From NCBI GenBank assembly GCA_023430065.1, contig JAEZCG010000035.1, positions 1-7,471 on the forward strand: DNA of 7,471 nucleotides. Reading direction: 5' to 3'. This DNA is from Pseudomonadota bacterium (lineage in GTDB: Bacteria > Pseudomonadota > Gammaproteobacteria > Burkholderiales > SHXO01). Position 1 is the first letter of the stretch, and each line of letters opens with the position of its first letter. The position numbers and the translations under genes are program-made. The notes below the pieces were generated by a model. That model did no database searches and was not told the origin of the DNA. It worked only from the letters and a program-made list of their open reading frames with translations. This document shows positions 6,353 through 7,471 of the stretch, one piece after another.

Positions 6353-7408
6353 TCAAGAACGCAATTTCCGAAAAGCCGCTCCGTCAAGCCGCCCTGCACC
6401 CTCCCGGTCCGGAACGACGTTCAATTCCACCACCATAGGTCCATGTTCGCCAATCGCGATATCCAGCCCTGCGAATCGCAGTCCTGGAAACGCCGCGAGC
6501 GCGACCTGGGCGACTTGTACGACTTCCTTCCAGTACGGGACCTCCAAGCCCTCGATGATCGCGCCGTGATCCGGGTGCGTTGGGTGGTAACGGCGCGTTG
6601 CCGCTGCCTCTTGGCCCGGGCCGAGGCTTCCGGAATTGACATCGATAGGCGCAATGAAGCCGCCGCTGGCAACATTGTCGACCCACGAGCCAGCGCGCCC
6701 GATTCGCAAATACGCAACCAGCACCTCACTGAGGGTAGGCGTCGTGCGGAGTACCCATATCCGGATGGTGTTGACGCTCGTAGGGTTCAGGCGGGCAATA
6801 ACGGGATGTTGTACGAGGTATTCCTCGATCAGCCAATCGCCTCCCGCTCTGAGCTGCAGCGAGGATTCGCAGTACGCTTCTATGCTTTCGAACGTGCCCC
6901 CGCTCACGGGGCGACATCTTGGAGGATCTGTCGATGAGATCTCGATAATCTTCACGCCTTTTCCTCCGGACCCCTCCAACTCCTTGAACACGAGATGCTG
7001 GAGCTTCTTGGATTGGATAAACGCTTCTAGATCCTCTGCGCTCTTCAGAGGCATGCCATCACGGTCGAGCCCGCTGTATGCCGATAGGCGTCCCAAAAAC
7101 GCAGGGGTCGGCAAGCTGAACAGTGAGAGGATCGCCTTCTCGGCAAGCTTGTTCTGAGAGAGCTTGCGATAGTCCTCCGGGTTCAGGTCTTTTAGCACCC
7201 GCTGATACTCTCGACGGGTCAAATGACTGGCTTTCTCCACCCAGCGCAACTCCTTGCGCCAAAAGCCGGCCATCTGATAGTAGCCAGGACCAACGCCACG
7301 CAGTAGAAACAGCGCAATCATCTCCGTCACTTGCCTTGCAAGGGAATGATGCCCTTCTTGCGCGCGCTTTTGAGACAACGACAGAATCGACCTAATCCTG
7401 TTCAGCAT
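6353..7408 (-). CDS. Sugar-transfer-associated type ATP-grasp ligase
   Basis: The 351-residue product fits the ATP-grasp group labelled sugar-transfer associated (ATPgrasp_ST). Motifs in order are: FKELEGSGGKGV (141-152), the Lys plus glycine-rich ATP loop; LIEEYLVQHP (193-202), the hinge; LNPTSVNTIR (207-216), the hallmark of this group; DNVASGG (244-250); a HP...HG segment (275-282) and PYW (291-293); D316; and the metal-binding VVELN (E328, N330). The family joins a carboxylate to an amine or similar nucleophile through an acyl-phosphate using ATP; the substrate of this group is not established. A helical N-terminal region (1-130) precedes the catalytic core. The start at 7408 has AGGAG 9 bases upstream. 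It is followed after 59 bases by the unknown 306-residue gene and is probably preceded by another gene at the window edge. No membrane segment is convincing, so it is likely cytoplasmic. Confidence 0.88.
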   Translation of the reverse strand: MLNRIRSILSLSQKRAQEGHHSLARQVTEMIALFLLRGVGPGYYQMAGFWRKELRWVEKASHLTRREYQRVLKDLNPEDYRKLSQNKLAEKAILSLFSLPTPAFLGRLSAYSGLDRDGMPLKSAEDLEAFIQSKKLQHLVFKELEGSGGKGVKIIEISSTDPPRCRPVSGGTFESIEAYCESSLQLRAGGDWLIEEYLVQHPVIARLNPTSVNTIRIWVLRTTPTLSEVLVAYLRIGRAGSWVDNVASGGFIAPIDVNSGSLGPGQEAAATRRYHPTHPDHGAIIEGLEVPYWKEVVQVAQVALAAFPGLRFAGLDIAIGEHGPMVVELNVVPDREGAGRLDGAAFRKLRS

Positions 7409-7414
7409 CGTTGA

Positions 7415-7471
7415 TCACTCCTGCTCACTCGAACCAAGACCCGGGTCGAGTGCCAACGCCTGCCGGTCGCG
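7415..7471 (-). CDS. Possible C-terminal end of an upstream gene (partial)
   Basis: From the right edge the minus strand reads RDRQALALDPGLGSSEQE and stops at TGA (7415-7417), six bases before the ATP-grasp start and overlapping its ribosome site. That spacing is typical of operon neighbours. With only 18 codons visible, and another frame also open, the call is weak and no function can be given. Confidence 0.3.
   Translation of the reverse strand, partial: RDRQALALDPGLGSSEQE

Noticed and set aside
6350..6361. CGTTCAAGAACG palindrome at the end of the ATP-grasp gene
   Set aside because: Only a 4-bp stem with no T-run; too weak to call a terminator.

Overview
The window looks like a chromosomal segment from a GC-rich member of the Pseudomonadota, beta/gamma branch. 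This rests on the GluRS sequence, the codon use, and a glutamyl-tRNA synthetase gene flanked by tRNA-Val, tRNA-Ala and tRNA-Glu genes, a layout I recall from Gammaproteobacteria. The genus cannot be read from the sequence.

Left part (1-3758), core genome. A PsiF-type secreted protein gene, cut by the window edge, and a membrane-anchored M23 peptidase gene are transcribed leftward. A leftward tRNA-Val(CAC) has its own promoter. Divergent from it, gltX (glutamyl-tRNA synthetase) runs rightward, followed by a strong tRNA-type promoter and a two-gene tRNA cluster, tRNA-Ala(GGC) then tRNA-Glu(TTC). The enzyme and its substrate tRNA-Glu therefore lie together.

Middle (3759-4058). About 300 bases carry no convincing intact gene. 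There is a perfect Shine-Dalgarno in front of a 26-codon stub on the minus strand, followed by scraps in other frames, and a short direct repeat. I read it as an eroded gene.

Right part (4059-7471), likely accessory. Three leftward genes follow in transcription order: a 'sugar-transfer associated' type ATP-grasp ligase, a 306-residue protein of no family I recognise, and an orphan DUF4118-type membrane sensor histidine kinase with no response regulator in view. Their base composition and codon choice are visibly less GC-rich than the left part. The switch comes just after tRNA-Glu, a classic insertion site, so a genomic-island boundary is plausible. No duplicated tRNA end (attR) or integrase is visible.

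The ATP-grasp and unknown-protein pair is the best candidate here for an undescribed function: an ATP-dependent ligation with an unknown partner. No substrate can be assigned from the sequence. No CRISPR array, insertion sequence or riboswitch was seen.
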